Assembly: GCA_032717465.1 (NCBI GenBank)
Contig: CM064664.1
Location: 5,797,906-5,861,905, forward strand
Origin: Coenobita brevimanus
Lineage: Eukaryota; Arthropoda; Malacostraca; Decapoda; Coenobitidae
Length of the DNA stretch: 64,000 bases
Direction: 5' to 3'
Every line of letters begins with the position of its first letter. Position 1 is the stretch's first letter. The position numbers and the translations under genes were made by a program. Of this stretch, positions 37,830 through 49,795 are shown piece after piece. The notes beneath the pieces were generated by a model. The model was not told the origin of the DNA. It ran no database searches and saw only the letters and a list, made by a program, of their open reading frames with translations.

Positions 37830-38273
37830 TTTTTTTTTTCTTTAAGCACGGAAGAAGGAATCAAAGGCCGGGAGCCTGCAAGTTGTTCCTTAAGGAAAAA
37901 ACAAAAACAAGGTTAACAGAGAGCCAAGTTATAGATCCAATCATTTAGAGATTCATGGACACACTGTGTTTGAAAGATTAGAGGTCATAGGCAATAGGAA
38001 ATACAGACAGAGGGAGACAGTTCCAAAGTTGTCCTGTTGCATAAATGAAGAACTGTGAGTAGTGTTTAACTCTCATATCAGAGAGCTGGACAGAAAATAG
38101 ATGGGAGTTTGTTGCTAGACGGGTGTTACGTGCTCGTCGTACTGGTGGAGGGATGCAAGCAGACAACTCAGAGGAACAGTGACCATTGAAGTAGTGACAG
38201 AAAAGAGATAAAGATGCAACAGTGCAGCAAAGAGACAGAAGTAGAAGGGAGCCAGTAGGAGGAGGAGAGTTAA

Positions 38274-38606
38274 CCTGTTGAGAGCGACAGGCCTCATTTG
38301 GGACTTACCATAGTCAAGAACGATAGGGCTCAAACAAATGCGATTCTCAAAGGCGTACAAAACCGCGCCATGAGGAGTAGGTGACTGAAATTTGTATGGG
38401 AAAGAGGGGCAGGTGGCAACTCTCGATACCACCCACGCACTGCCCCATATACGCTCAGAATACGCGCGTGTGGACACCATTGAGTGCGATCTAATTTTCC
38501 TCCCATGACGCTGGCTGCCAACCCCGCACCAGGCGCTAGGGGATCTACACAAACAGACACACACACAGACACGAGAGAGAGAGAGAGAGAGAGAGAGAAA
38601 GGGGAT

Positions 38607-38687
<81 letters not shown>

Positions 38688-38793
38688 AATAGAGCAATGG
38701 CACAAGAAGCGTCCCTTCGAATGACGAAATAAGGCATAACATCTGTCCCTCTTCTCTCTCTCTTATTCTCCATTCCCTCCCTCCTTTCTATCT

Positions 38794-38833
<40 letters not shown>

Positions 38834-38858
38834 CTTCACACACACACACACACACACA

Positions 38859-38915
<57 letters not shown>

Positions 38916-38929
38916 TAAAGGGCATTTTT

Positions 38930-38984
<55 letters not shown>

Positions 38985-39430
38985 AATAGGGGTATGGCAC
39001 AAGAAGCGTCCCATCGAATGACGTGACGAGGTAATGTATAACATCATCGGTCCCTCTTCTCTCTCTTATTCTCCATTCTCTCCCTCCTCTCTCTGAGAGA
39101 GAGAGAGAGGGAGAGGGGGGGGGTTGATGATACGGTAATCACGTGATCCTTGTCCAAGGCCATAATAATAAATATAGGCTGTCGGACAATGCCTTTCATT
39201 ACCTCACTCACCGTGGGTGGTGGGTTGCTCACACCACCAGCTGTTCATCTTCTGGCCATTTCATCTCACCACCACGTGAGTTTCTTTGGTCATATATATA
39301 CATTGCCGGATGTGCGCAAATATGTCCAAGACGATGATGTGTGTTTCATTCAATTCTGTAAGACTCGAAATTTCAGCCAAGTCGTCGCCTGACGCCAGGT
39401 ACCTAAGGAAGCATGGTGGCTCTCCACGGG
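38274..39430. mobile_element. TTAA-flanked non-autonomous DNA element with GA/CA arrays
   Basis: Flanked by TTAA at 38270-38273 and 39431-39434. The termini CCTGTTGAGAGC and CCCGTGGAGAGC (right end, reverse complement) match at ten of twelve positions. The LINE sequence on either side continues cleanly across a single TTAA. No transposase is encoded. The inside holds several (CA)n and (GA)n blocks and a tandem duplication of ~350 bases. The family is distinct from the piggyBac at 33.5 kb, though the TTAA target suggests mobilisation by a piggyBac-type enzyme. Confidence 0.8.
38567..39112. repeat. Alternating (CA)n and (GA)n arrays with duplicated unit
   Basis: Blocks of GA repeats at about 38575-38596, 38648-38682, 38796-38830, 38864-38890, 38934-38980 and 39096-39110 alternate with CA repeats. 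The phrases GGCACAAGAAGCGTCCC and TCTCTCTTATTCTCCATTC occur twice, at ~38700/38760 and ~38996/39065, showing duplication of the whole unit. Open frames here are microsatellite artefacts. Confidence 0.9.
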
Positions 39431-40127
39431 TTAATGACATGAAAAGCCTTTGACATCACTTTATTGAGAACACCTGTATGTGAGAAACCTCCCCACACAT
39501 GGAAAGTGTACTCTACAAGGGCGAATAAAACCCGTGTATAAAGTCAACAATTCTGCACGGGTTAAGAAGGCACAGAGTCGGCTTAGCACACCCAATCTCT
39601 TTTACGAGAGAGGTGATATGTTCTTTCCAAGATAAATCCAGATATAATGAAACCCCAAGTATCTTTAAAGATGATGCAGGATTGAACTGGATACAATAAA
39701 AAATTAGGGGGTATTCCTGTGGAAGAGTTTGTTTGGTTGATAGATGTAAGATCTGATGTTTGATGCATTTAAAACAAGATTATGTTTACCCCACTCTGGC
39801 CCATGAGCCAAATCATAAATTCGGTGTGCCACAGCCTCTTCATCCTTTTTTTTTTTTTTTTTATGCGAGGAAGAAGGAACCAAAGGTTGATTCCACAAAA
39901 CATTCCTTCCAACAAAAAATACAGAAGAGTGCCAAATTCAAGATCCATACATTTTGAGATGCCTGGACACACTGTGAAAGACTGGAGATCATAGGAAGTA
40001 GAAAATACACAGGGGAAGACAGTTCCAGAGTTGACCGGTTGCATAAATGAAGGACTGGGAGTAGCAGTTAACTCTTGCATTAGAGAGTTGGACAGAAGAG
40101 GGATGAGAGTTTGTTGCTAGACGGGTG

Positions 40128-43100
40128 CTATGTGCTCGTTGTACAGGTGGAGGGTTGCAAGCAGACAGTTTGGAGATGCAGTGACCATTGAAGCGGCGAT
40201 AGAAAAGAGAGAAAGAGGCAATCGTGCGGGAAAGAGTCAGGTTGAAGGAAGCCAGTAAGAGAAGGAGAGTTGATGACATGAATAGCCTTTGACTGCACCC
40301 TATTGAGAAGAGCATGTGGTGAGCCTACCCACACATGAGAGTTGTACTTCAAAAAGGGGGGGAAAAAAACCGTTGTATAAAGTCAACAACTGTGTAGGGG
40401 TAAAGAAGGTATGGAGTCAGCTTAGAACACCCAATCTCTTGGAAGCAAATTTTACAAGAGATGCAATATGATTAATCCAAGATAAGTCCCGAGTGAATGA
40501 AACCCCAAGCATGTTCAAGGATGATGCAGGATGGAGCTGGATATTATTAATCATTGGAGGGTACTCCTGTGAAAGATTGTCGCGTTGATAGGTGTAAAAA
40601 CTGAGTTTTTGATCCATTAACCTGCCCCGTCCCGTCGACGTATGAGTACGTTGCAACATTTTGCATTTGCCAGTCCTGGCGACTTACTGGTATGTCGTGC
40701 AATTGCAAGGTCCCTAATTTGCACAATTTTCAATTTTTGTGCGTGATTTTTCGTAATTATACACGGGACACCTTCTTCTACTCCTCTACAAGATGTCAAG
40801 CAGGAACAATGCCTTACACTGCATAACCTCCCCCTCCCCCTCCATGCCATTGTCTCGGCAATTCACATGTTACCAGTGACCTGGCCAGTAAAGACATTCA
40901 GGGCCAGAGTGATTCCCCAATCGATGACAATGTGGAGGACAAAGTTTACATAGCATTAGAGGAAGAAACAGTCAGAAATAATATCAGGTAATGTGGCAAA
41001 AGAAGGTCAGGTATGGTGATGAGTTAGTGAGTGAAACAATGCTTATAATGCCTATATTACTGTTTGAAAACCAATATACTCTTGTACTACATATAAATTC
41101 GTACCAAGTAAACAAATAATTACTGTTTATGAGTGGTGTGAAATAGTTACCCTCCCATAGAACTCGTTTTCTTAGGTGCCAGCCTGTTAGAAAACCCAGT
41201 CAGGTAAGAAGGTACTGGTACCTGGGTCGAGTATTTTAAACCTCAGGTGAGCGACTTATCTATGAATTTTACGTGTTTCTCACCAAAAGCAGAGGTTTTA
41301 GCCAAAAATTTTTTTTTTGAAAATACCTCGGGATTGGCGGGTGTCAGAGGTGCGAAATAGCTCGGGACGTGACAGGTTAAAAACAAGATTATTTTTACCC
41401 CACTCAGAGATACGAGCCAAGTCAGACATCAGGTGTGCCATAGCCTCATCCCATGTTTGTTGAAGTAACTGCTGAGATGAACATTGCAGAAACCGAATGG
41501 AAAGGAGAATGGTGGAATCATTAGAGTATAAGTGGATAGGATTAGATGTACAGGTTAGAAGATGATTGATGAATAAAAGGAAGAGAGTTGGTGATAGGAT
41601 AGAGCCCTGAGCAACACCACTGTTGATAGATCTAGGAGACGAATGATGGCCGTCTACGATACCAGCTATAGAACGACCAGCAAAGAAGCTATAAATAAAG
41701 GCACAGATAGAAGCATAGGAACCTTAACAGGACAGTTTGGAAATTAAAGATTTATGCCAGAGTCGATCAAAAGCCTTTGAGATGTCAAGTGCAATGGCAG
41801 AGCTTTCACCACAGTGGCTAAAGGAGGAGGACCAGGAGTCTGAAAGGTAGGTGAGAAGATCGCCAGTGGACCATCCCTGATGGAACCCATACTGACGATT
41901 AGAAAGAAGGTTGTGATAGGGAAGATCCCTTAAAATTTTTCAGTTAAGAATAGCCTCAAAAACTTGAGAGACACAGGAAATTTAAGCACTTGGACGATAG
42001 TTAGAGTGTTGGGGATGGTCACCCTTCTTTGGGACTGGCTGAATGAGAGCAAACTTCCAGCAAGAAGGAAAGGTACAAGTTGAAAGACAAAGGCAAAAGA
42101 GTTTACCTAGGCAGGATGTAAGCACAGGAGCACAGTTCTCAATAACGACAGGATATACTCCATGAGACCCATATGCCTTGTTAGTACAGAGACCAGTGAT
42201 GGCAGAAAGTACATCAGCTAACGAAATTTTAGTGTCAGCCATGAGGAAGTCTGAGGCCGGAAGTGATGGAGGAACAGCACCAGAATCGTCTAAGGTGGAA
42301 CTGTAGGAGAAAGTCTGAGTGAAGAGATCTGCTTTATTAGTAGAAGAAATAGCTACAGAGCCATCAGAGTAGAAAAGTGGAGGGAAGGATGATGACATAA
42401 AGTTGTTAGAAAGGTTTTGGCAAGGTGCCTGATGGAGCGGGAAGAATTCGAGTTCAAGAGTTGAGAGCATTTAGTATGGATGAATTGATTTTTATCAGAG
42501 TGAAGAACAGACTTAGCACGATTCCTGGCAGAAACAAAAAGATGTGATTCTGGGGTGGGTTGACTCCAGTACCTTTTATAGGCCCTCTCCTTGATGCGGA
42601 CAGCATTAGAACAAGCATGATTAAAAGAAGACTTTCTTGCATTAGTCAAAGGATATGAGAAAGGAACATATGCTTCCATGGGCAAGAGAATAACCTCCGT
42701 AATGCGCAAGGCACTCTCAGATGGCTCCCGGCCATGGAAGCAACAATCATTTCAGAGAAAATCAAAGAAGTACTGGCTGAGGGCCTCCCAGTCCACAGCT
42801 CCAAAGTGCCAAACACAACGTTTCTTTGGAGGGTCCACAGGCTGTACTAGAGCGATAGGACAGGTTAAGGTAATAAGGTGATGATCGGAGGAGCCCAATG
42901 AAGAGAAAAGAATAACAGTGTATGAAGAGAGGTTATTTGTAAGGAAGAGGTCAAGTATGTTGGAGCTCTCTCCAAGATGGTCAGTGATACGCGTAGGGTG
43001 CTGTACAAGCTGCTCTAGGTCATTAAGGATAGAAAAGATGTAGGCTTGTTCACCAGGTGGATCAGTGAAAGGAGAGGACAGCCAAAGGTTTTGGTGAACA

Positions 43101-43222
43101 TTGAAATCTAGAATGGAGATTTCAGAGAAAGGAGAAATGGATAGAATGTGTTCCATCGTAGAAGTAAGATAGTAGAAGAATGTTTGATAATCAGTAGAAT
43201 TAGGAGATAAGTAAACAGCACT
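40128..43222 (-). pseudogene. LINE C3 endonuclease and reverse transcriptase (broken)
   Basis: Recognisable blocks on the minus strand: endonuclease ISILDFNVHQNLW (one codon lost from GDFN) and LGSSDHHLITL (42752-43222); RT entry ADTKISLADVLSAITGL and CWKFALIQPVPKKGDHPQHS (41982-42470). A degraded RT core (41400-41980) and a C-terminal KYNSHVWVGSPHALLNRVQS block (40128-40352) follow. Frameshifts at about 42400 and 42740 and multiple stops disable it. Confidence 0.82.
40617..41380. mobile_element. piggyBac MITE (756 bp) with TTAA duplicates
   Basis: TTAA at 40617-40620 and 41377-41380 bound an element that starts CCTGCCCCGTCCCGTCGACG and ends GGGACGTGACAGG. It shares the first ~140 and last ~110 bases with the autonomous-type piggyBac at 33489-37416 and lacks its transposase. 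The host LINE sequence reads uninterrupted when the MITE and one TTAA are removed. Confidence 0.9.
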
Positions 43223-45300
43223 GAAGTAACTCCTGAAATGGAAGCTGCAATAGGTTAATGGAAAGGTGGAGGGTGGAGTCATCTGTGTATGAGTGGATAA
43301 GGTCAGATGTAAAGCTTATAAGGTCACTGATGAATAAAAGGAAGTGAGTAGGTGATAAAACAGACATGAGGAACACCACTACAGCGCTAGGAGAATGACG
43401 GTGGCCGTCTACAACAGCAGCAATAGAATGAGCAGAAAGGTAGCTAAAGATGATAGAAAGACAGAGAAAGATAGAAACCGTAAAAAGGCAATTTGGAAAT
43501 TAAAGATTTATGTCAAAATTAATTATTTATGTCAAACACAATCAAAAGCCTTTTAGATGTCAAGTGAAATGGCAAAGCTTTTTCCAAAGTCCCGAGAGGA
43601 GGACGACCAGGAGTCCGAAATGTAGGCGAGATGATTCCCAGTGGAACATCCCTGGCGGAACCCATTCAAATGATCAAAAGCAAGGTTATAATAAGGAAGA
43701 TGCTTAAGTTATTTGTTTGTTAAATATAGACACCAAAACTTTTGAAATACAGGAGGTTAATGTAATTGGTCGATAGTTACAGGGATGAGAATGGTCACCA
43801 TTCTTTGGGACAGACTGATTGAGAGCAAACTTTCAGTAAGAAGGAAAGGTCTAAGTTTACAGACAATGGCAAAAGAGTCTATCTAGGCAGGGTGTAAGCA
43901 CAGAAGCACAGTTCTTGAGGACAACAGGATGGATCCCATCAGTCCCATATGTCTTGTTAATACTGAGGCTGGTGACAGCAGAAAACATATCAATTGAAAA
44001 CATTTTAATTTCAACCATGAGATAGTCAGAAGGGGGAAGTGATTGTGGAACAACACCGAAATCGTCCAAGGTGGAATTGGAGGAGGAAGTCTGAGAGAAG
44101 AGTTCTGTTTTATCATTAGAAGATATAGCTACAGAGCAATCGGAATAGAAAAGAGACGGAAGGATGATAAGGTAAAGTTGTTGGAAGGGGTTTTGGCATG
44201 GTACCAGAAGGAGTCGTAAGAATTGGAGTTTGAGAGTTCAGAGCATTTAGTACAAATGATATTAATTTTACCTGACCAAAGAACAATTAGCTCAGTTCTG
44301 GGCAGGAACATGAAAGAGATGAAATTCAGGAGTGGGTTGACTCCAGTCCTTTTTTGTAGGCCTTCTCTTTGTTGTGGAGAGCATTAGAAAGAGTGTCATT
44401 AATCCATGTTTTTATTTTAGCATTAGTCTGAGGACATGAGAAAAGAATATATGCTTCCATGCCCAAGGGAATAACATATGTAATCTGCAAGGCACACCCA
44501 GATTCCTCCCAGCCAATGAAGCAATAATCATTCCAGGGATAATCAAAGAAGTATTGTCTGAGGGCATCCCAATCTGCATCTCCAAAGTGCCACAGCCACC
44601 ACTTCTTTGGAAGGTGCACAAGTCTTACTGGAGCGATAGGACAGGTTAAGATGATAATGTTGCGACTTGAGGAGCCCAGTGGAGAGGAAAGATTAACAGT
44701 GTAAGCTAAAGGATTAGTTGTAAGGAAGAGGTTGGGTATGTTGGAGCTCTCTGCAAGATGATCAGGGATATGGGTAGGGTGCTGTACAAGCTGCTCTGTC
44801 ATTAGGGATAGAAAAGATGTAGGTTTGTTCACAAGGTGGATTAGTCAAAGGAGAGGGGAGACAAAGGTTGTGGTGAATATTGAAATCTCCTAGAATGGAG
44901 ATTTCTGAGAAATGAGAAATCGATAGGATTTGTTTCATCCTAGAAGTAAGACAGTTGGAGAGATTTTCATTGTCACTAGAATTAGAGGATAGATAAACAG
45001 CGTAGATATAATTACTCGGAGAATGACAGGAATGTAGATGCCAGAGTAGAGAATTCAGGAGATTAAAGTTCAGGAACACGAGAGCAAGATATGTCGTTGT
45101 GTACATCTACACAAAAACCACCTTTGGCTTTGAAATGAGTGTAGGAAGGAAGGAAGGAAGGAGGATACAGAGAAGGGTTTGTTATCAGTCGCCTCAGACA
45201 GCTGGGTCTCAATTAGGAAGAGAAGGTGAGGTTTATAGGAGAGGTGGTGCTCAACAGAAAGTTGGAGAGGCTGCGAATGTTGTAGAAACGAAGAAGTGAG
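43223..45300 (-). pseudogene. LINE C2 endonuclease and reverse transcriptase (broken)
   Basis: Minus-strand blocks match the other family C copies: endonuclease [20 protein letters not shown] (44762-45106) and a GSSSRNIIILTC block (44326-44832) in which the catalytic SDH has become SSR. Then come the linker and DGIHPVVLKNCASVLTPCLD (43857-44069), and a scrambled RT core to 43223. Several shifts and stops are present. Confidence 0.8.
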
Positions 45301-45400
45301 TCAGATTGTGGTTAAAGATATCTCACTGAGTCGTCACGGGGAGAAGGGCGGATGGTCGGGGTGTTGATATTTCCCCCCTCCCTCGGGGACTCTGAGGCTT

Positions 45401-46440
45401 GGTAAATATTTACAAATTTTTGTTTCTAAAACTTTTAATAGGAAGTGAAGTGTGTAATGTGCATGTACTTTGGTGTTGACAGTTAGAGGAACTTGTATTG
45501 GAGAGCATGTGGCCTATTCTCTGTGTTGTTGAAATACAGTAAAAGTTCAGCAAAGGGGGATGGTCAGGAGCTAGTCCCGAGGGCTGGTGAAATGGGAGCT
45601 CCAGCACTCCCTGTGTCTGCTATACATGCCAAAAATTTACAAGCTTCAGTGCTGCATATTTGTTTAGTTATAGATAAAGACCTGAGGAAGGCCACACGCA
45701 CCATATGGACATCGCTTTAGGTTTGGTAAAGGGGGCGTGTGCTCAGTTTCACCTACCCACTAGAAATTTATTCACGTTCTTATATATAAAGTGAAACATT
45801 GTGTGCCGACAAAGAAATGCAAAAGAATTTAGACTGAACCATTGGAATGCACTTAGACTTCCAAGTGGAGAGGCACAGCCTCAGACACTAATTGTCCTGT
45901 TAGAAATATGCAGTGTTTTTAAGATAAAAGAATAGACTTGGGATGGACCTGCTTACAGGCTAAATTAGGAATATGACACGATAACATTTAGGCTTGAGGA
46001 GAAAGCACAAACTTAATCTATGACTCTCCACCTCCCCCCCTCCCCCCGAAAAATAAAGCCTAATAGTTTTCAAGGTTCAGGAATGAAATCTCACCTTAAA
46101 TGTCGGGACTGAGTATCCCAACCCCAGGATTGTACAGTTCTGATGAACAGAAAAGGATTAGATGAATGGATGGAATGATATTGTTAGGAATCTACATTAT
46201 CATAATATAACTCATAATAGATAGCAACATAAATGTGTAGTCTTAAAGGTAACATGATAGTCAAGCCAGGTGTGGGAAAGGAAATGTGTTTGCAGATTTC
46301 AGTAAAGGAATGCCAGATGTGCAGTGTGTCACCAGAAACACTACATACACACAGACACACAGGCTTCTAGAAACTTTCACGAATGTCACACGTGACACAA
46401 GCCCTCCTAGACAAGAAGGAAGAATTAGACTGGCAGAAGG
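45401..46440. other. No gene seen
   Basis: No coding region or repeat family recognised apart from C-rich runs near 46030. Confidence 0.5.
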
Positions 46441-46458
46441 AGGCTAGTGACAGGGGCG

Positions 46459-46535
<77 letters not shown>

Positions 46536-46636
46536 GAAGAGGGGTCTAGTGAGAACTTAGTTAGGAGGCTAGTGACAGGGGCGAGAGGTTGTAGACAAAG
46601 AGAGAAGGGAAGAGGGGTCTAGTGAGAAGCTAGTTA
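46441..46636 (+). repeat. (GA)n microsatellite inside a small tandem duplication
   Basis: The phrases GAGGCTAGTGACAGGGGCG and GAAGGGAAGAGGGGTCTAGT occur twice. In the first copy they are separated by a ~60-base GA run (46470-46532); in the second copy they lie close together. The GA tract expanded in one copy only, or was lost from the other. Confidence 0.85.
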
Positions 46637-47390
46637 GCACATAAATGCTCTTGTGTTACTCATCGTTCTCAACTTGAGCTTTACCTTTGAAGATAATAAA
46701 CTACAATCATGACCCAGTATACATTTCTAACTTCTGTCATTAACTACGAGGGAACTGAAGTTGTTTCCCCACATATCTACTCACTATTTACTCCATTTCG
46801 GCTACTACTACTATAGAATCAGTCACAAGATGGACATATTATTTTTGGTGGCATGAATGTACGAACCAACGCCTACGAGCCAAAACTTCTTCAGTCAAGT
46901 AACCACAAGCGAGTATACTCCCACAACGAGTAAAGCACAAGAAAAAGGGACCAAGAATACATCGAGAAAGAAAAACAAAACAAGCAAATGAAAAGTGAGA
47001 AACGACTCACAACCACCTGACCCCACTACTCTGACCAACCCGCTTCTCTGTTTTATCACCACGCTGACATAGAGGTGAAGAGGTCGTACAACCCAAGCAA
47101 AAAACACCATGCACCTCTCACCCACTACTTGTTACTCATCTTTACTCACACATTCCTACTCATACTCATTTATTCTCAACAGTTACTGAGTGAGAATTCG
47201 ACATTGTATGGTGAGGTTCTAGTAGGACTGAGGCTATTCCGCACTTCAATCAACCCTGATATATAACCAAACCCTGGAGTTTATGGGGGTGATATCATCT
47301 ATCAACACAGCCCTGAGTTTCAGAGAGTGACATCTTATATCAACACATCTCTGAGTCTCCGAGACTGACACCATCTGCCTTTCAAGTTGG
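46637..47390. other. No gene seen; short degenerate repeats near the end
   Basis: 47281-47375 contains about two and a half diverged copies of a ~47-base phrase (ATCAACACAGCCCTGAGT and ATCAACACATCTCTGAGT). No coding sequence is supported. Confidence 0.5.
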
Positions 47391-48110
47391 AGATTATACT
47401 GATAAGAAGCGAGATTTGCCAGTTAGGTGTTCGAGAAGCATCTCGATATTTCCCAGCATTTTATGTAGGCTGGGACCGGTACAAGTCAGAGTTGCCAGTT
47501 AGCCTGCTGTTTGTGAGCGTAGTTATATTGTAAGTTATGCGTTAATTTTTGTGTTTTTTTCTCTAAAATGATTTATTTATGTGATTGCTTGTTAAATTAT
47601 GTAATTTAAGTTCGTATGGTAAATGATTTAGTGTTATGTAATCTGGAAAGCTTTGGCATGGTTTGGTTGTCTCTGAATTGGCAACAGTTGTTCTCGTAGA
47701 ATGTAGACATTTCCAGTAAAATGCAAGCTTATATAAAGTTGGGGGGAGGCTAGGGCAGGTTCAGTCGGGTGTCAAGTCAGTTTGAGTGAAGTGCAGTCGG
47801 TTTTGGTGTAGTGCAGTGTCAGTGCAGTGTCAGTGAAGACTGTTTCTTTTTGGTACTTGCGAAAACATTGGCAGTGACGGGTTATTGAAGTTTGTGTATC
47901 ATTGGTACTTGAGAAAACAGTGAAGTGTCAAGCATTAAATGTAATAACTGAAAAGTTGTTAAGCATTAAGTGTAATAGCAGTAAAGTGTGTATAGCTCCA
48001 GTGCTTGTGAGAACAGTGAAGTTGGAAAGCATTAAATGGAATTATTTGGACAATAAAGACAGTGAATTGTAAGAAGCCAGTGTTTATTTTCGCCTCAGCT
48101 GAACTTTTCT
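47391..48110 (+). other. Candidate 5' LTR or leader of the envelope-bearing provirus
   Basis: A TATA-like TTATATAAAG at 47729-47738 is followed by short tandem repeats rich in CAGTGAAGTG and GCATTAAATG (47790-48040). AATAAA follows at 48052-48057. This is the U3-R-U5 layout of an LTR, and it lies just upstream of gag-like sequence. The matching 3' LTR would lie beyond the window, so the boundaries and even the identity cannot be confirmed. Confidence 0.4.
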
Positions 48111-48254
48111 ACTGCCATAGGAAGAACAACTTGCTGGGCAACGTTCATCCTGTACTGAACTACTGCTGTTGGAGCCTGTGGAAGGGTGGGGTGAGGAAGT
48201 AACAATAATTTTACTTAATTCTTCCCAGTGCTTTAAATTAGGTACAATCCCCTC

Positions 48255-48260
<6 letters not shown>

Positions 48261-48291
<31 letters not shown>
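48261..48291. repeat. (TA)n microsatellite
   Basis: A short TA run between the presumed leader and gag. Confidence 0.9.
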
Positions 48292-48295
<4 letters not shown>

Positions 48296-48299
48296 CTTT

Positions 48300-49640
48300 C
48301 ATTTATTACTACTCATTTAGTCATCTATTCAGTTAACACACACATAAAATAAGTGTTCCATAACACCATACCCCAGCAAAATGTGTTTATTTTAGCTGAG
48401 TGATATGACAGGAACATTTCGACACCACCAGTATTAGTGACGGAGGACATACAGTTACCAGCAACTGCCGATTCACAAGTAGGAGAACAAGAAGATAAAA
48501 AAAAAGATACAAAATTCTGCATAAAGACAGAGAAACAAATACCTCATTTCTAGATGACATTGATGATCATTGGGAAACTCCCTCTGATGTAGCAAGTGAT
48601 CCTAACAAAACAACCAAAATGAATAACAAAGGCAATGGCACAACTCAAACATCCCCACCTCATGTTTACGTTTATCATGAGGATAAAAACATCTGTTTGT
48701 CAAGAGACATGTAACATGAATAGGAGAAAATAGCAATATTTTCCTCATGGATTAACCAAGAGAGATGTCCAGCAGGTGATTTGCTTAGGTCAGATAAGCT
48801 CCTTCGAGCTAAGGCATATGATGAGTTTAAAGCAGAATTCCTGAAAAAATTCTCCGGAGTTATTTCTTGCCATGTATAATTCAAGAATGACATAAGATTG
48901 TGGATCTTATAAGAGAACATAAACAGATCATGTATTAAGTGAAATAACAGCAAATGTTTCCACAATTAAGAGAACATTATTAGCTACTTCAGAAAACTCA
49001 AACTGGATAACAGATGATGGAAAGATGTTACCAATGCTTGTCGTAGACATCATTGGTTACGTAGCTGCCTTGTGCAAATTGCCTGATAGGGTCCTTAAGA
49101 TCCCTAAGACAATTTCTTATGCCCCAGGAATGTGCTTGCTAGATTCTATGAACGAGGAAGAGACAAATTGTAGCAATGCAGGGGTGACCAAAGCAGAGTC
49201 AAATTCTACTACAATGAGAATGACAGACGCAGTGTCGGCCATAAATACAGATACGACTACCTCAAACAAAGAAGAGAATGGGTCACGACTCAAAAACAGA
49301 CAGAACAGACAACTACAAACTTCGCGGCAGTAATCTCAAACACCAGGCCAGAGGCAGTCACATAAGTTTGCACGCAGTCTGAGCAGAAGCAGCACCACAG
49401 ATACCACTGAATATTGGAGGTCATCTCGAGGATTACATTCGGGAGATAGGTCCACTCTATGTTACTATTGTGCAAACCCAGGACACACAAAGAATGAATG
49501 TTTTATGATAGGTAAACAAAAGGAGCAAGGGTGTGACCCATATTGTAGACATCACAAGTCCCAGGGACACGAGACCTCCAATTGTAAGACAGTAGAAAAA
49601 ACTTATTTCCATATTTGAATCGGGGGAAGGCCAAGTCACA
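48300..49640 (+). pseudogene. gag: gag of the envelope-bearing provirus
   Basis: The plus-strand pieces read FLDDIDDHWETPSDVAS (about 48550), FSSWINQERCPAGDLL (48740) and DEFKAEFLKKFSG (48810), separated by stops. Then comes the open frame 49025-49333 and a zinc-knuckle region: CYYCANPGHTKNEC (CX2CX4HX4C, about 49458) followed by a second Cys/His cluster, CDPYCRHHKSQGHETSNC. The order of a helical capsid-like region followed by zinc knuckles is that of Gag. At least four stops interrupt it. Confidence 0.72.
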
Positions 49641-49689
49641 ACAAAAAACGACAAATCATAGAGAAAGCCAAACCTAAAATTCACATAGG

Positions 49690-49795
49690 AGGCAGTATGG
49701 GAAGTGAGTGTATCTTGATACCAGCTGTATGTGAAGGTCAAAAAATTTCTTTGTTCTTGGATACAGGCTTTCCAGTGAATTTAATAACAAAGATA
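49690..49795 (+). pseudogene. pro: Aspartic protease start
   Basis: The plus frame has a hydrophobic strand followed by LFLDTGFPVNLITKI, the active-site DTG of retroviral-type proteases (Asp near 49760). The frame is cut at 49795 by insertion of a LINE; its continuation starts at 51542. Confidence 0.75.

Larger units (their letters stand above)
39846..43222 (-). mobile_element. LINE family C copy C3, inserted into C2
   Basis: The poly(A) tail shows as a T run at 39846-39862. The element then reads (minus) through the RT C-terminus, RT and endonuclease to a truncated 5' end at 43222. The MITE at 40621-41376 sits inside it at a TTAA. At 43222/43223 the sequence jumps from endonuclease back to mid-RT, marking the boundary with C2. 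Confidence 0.85.
37830..45400 (-). mobile_element. LINE family C copy C2, split by three later insertions
   Basis: Minus-strand LINE pieces read in order from the 3' end: poly(A) and 3' end 37830-38269, then 39435-39845, then 43223-about 45400. They join into one long family C element when the TTAA element (38274-39430) and the inner LINE C3 (39846-43222) are removed. The 5' boundary is uncertain. It reaches further upstream than the copy at 20.9-23.8 kb. Confidence 0.82.

Noticed and set aside
38115..39392. Several Ser-Leu and Cys-Val rich frames
   Set aside because: They arise from GA and CA arrays within a non-coding TTAA element.
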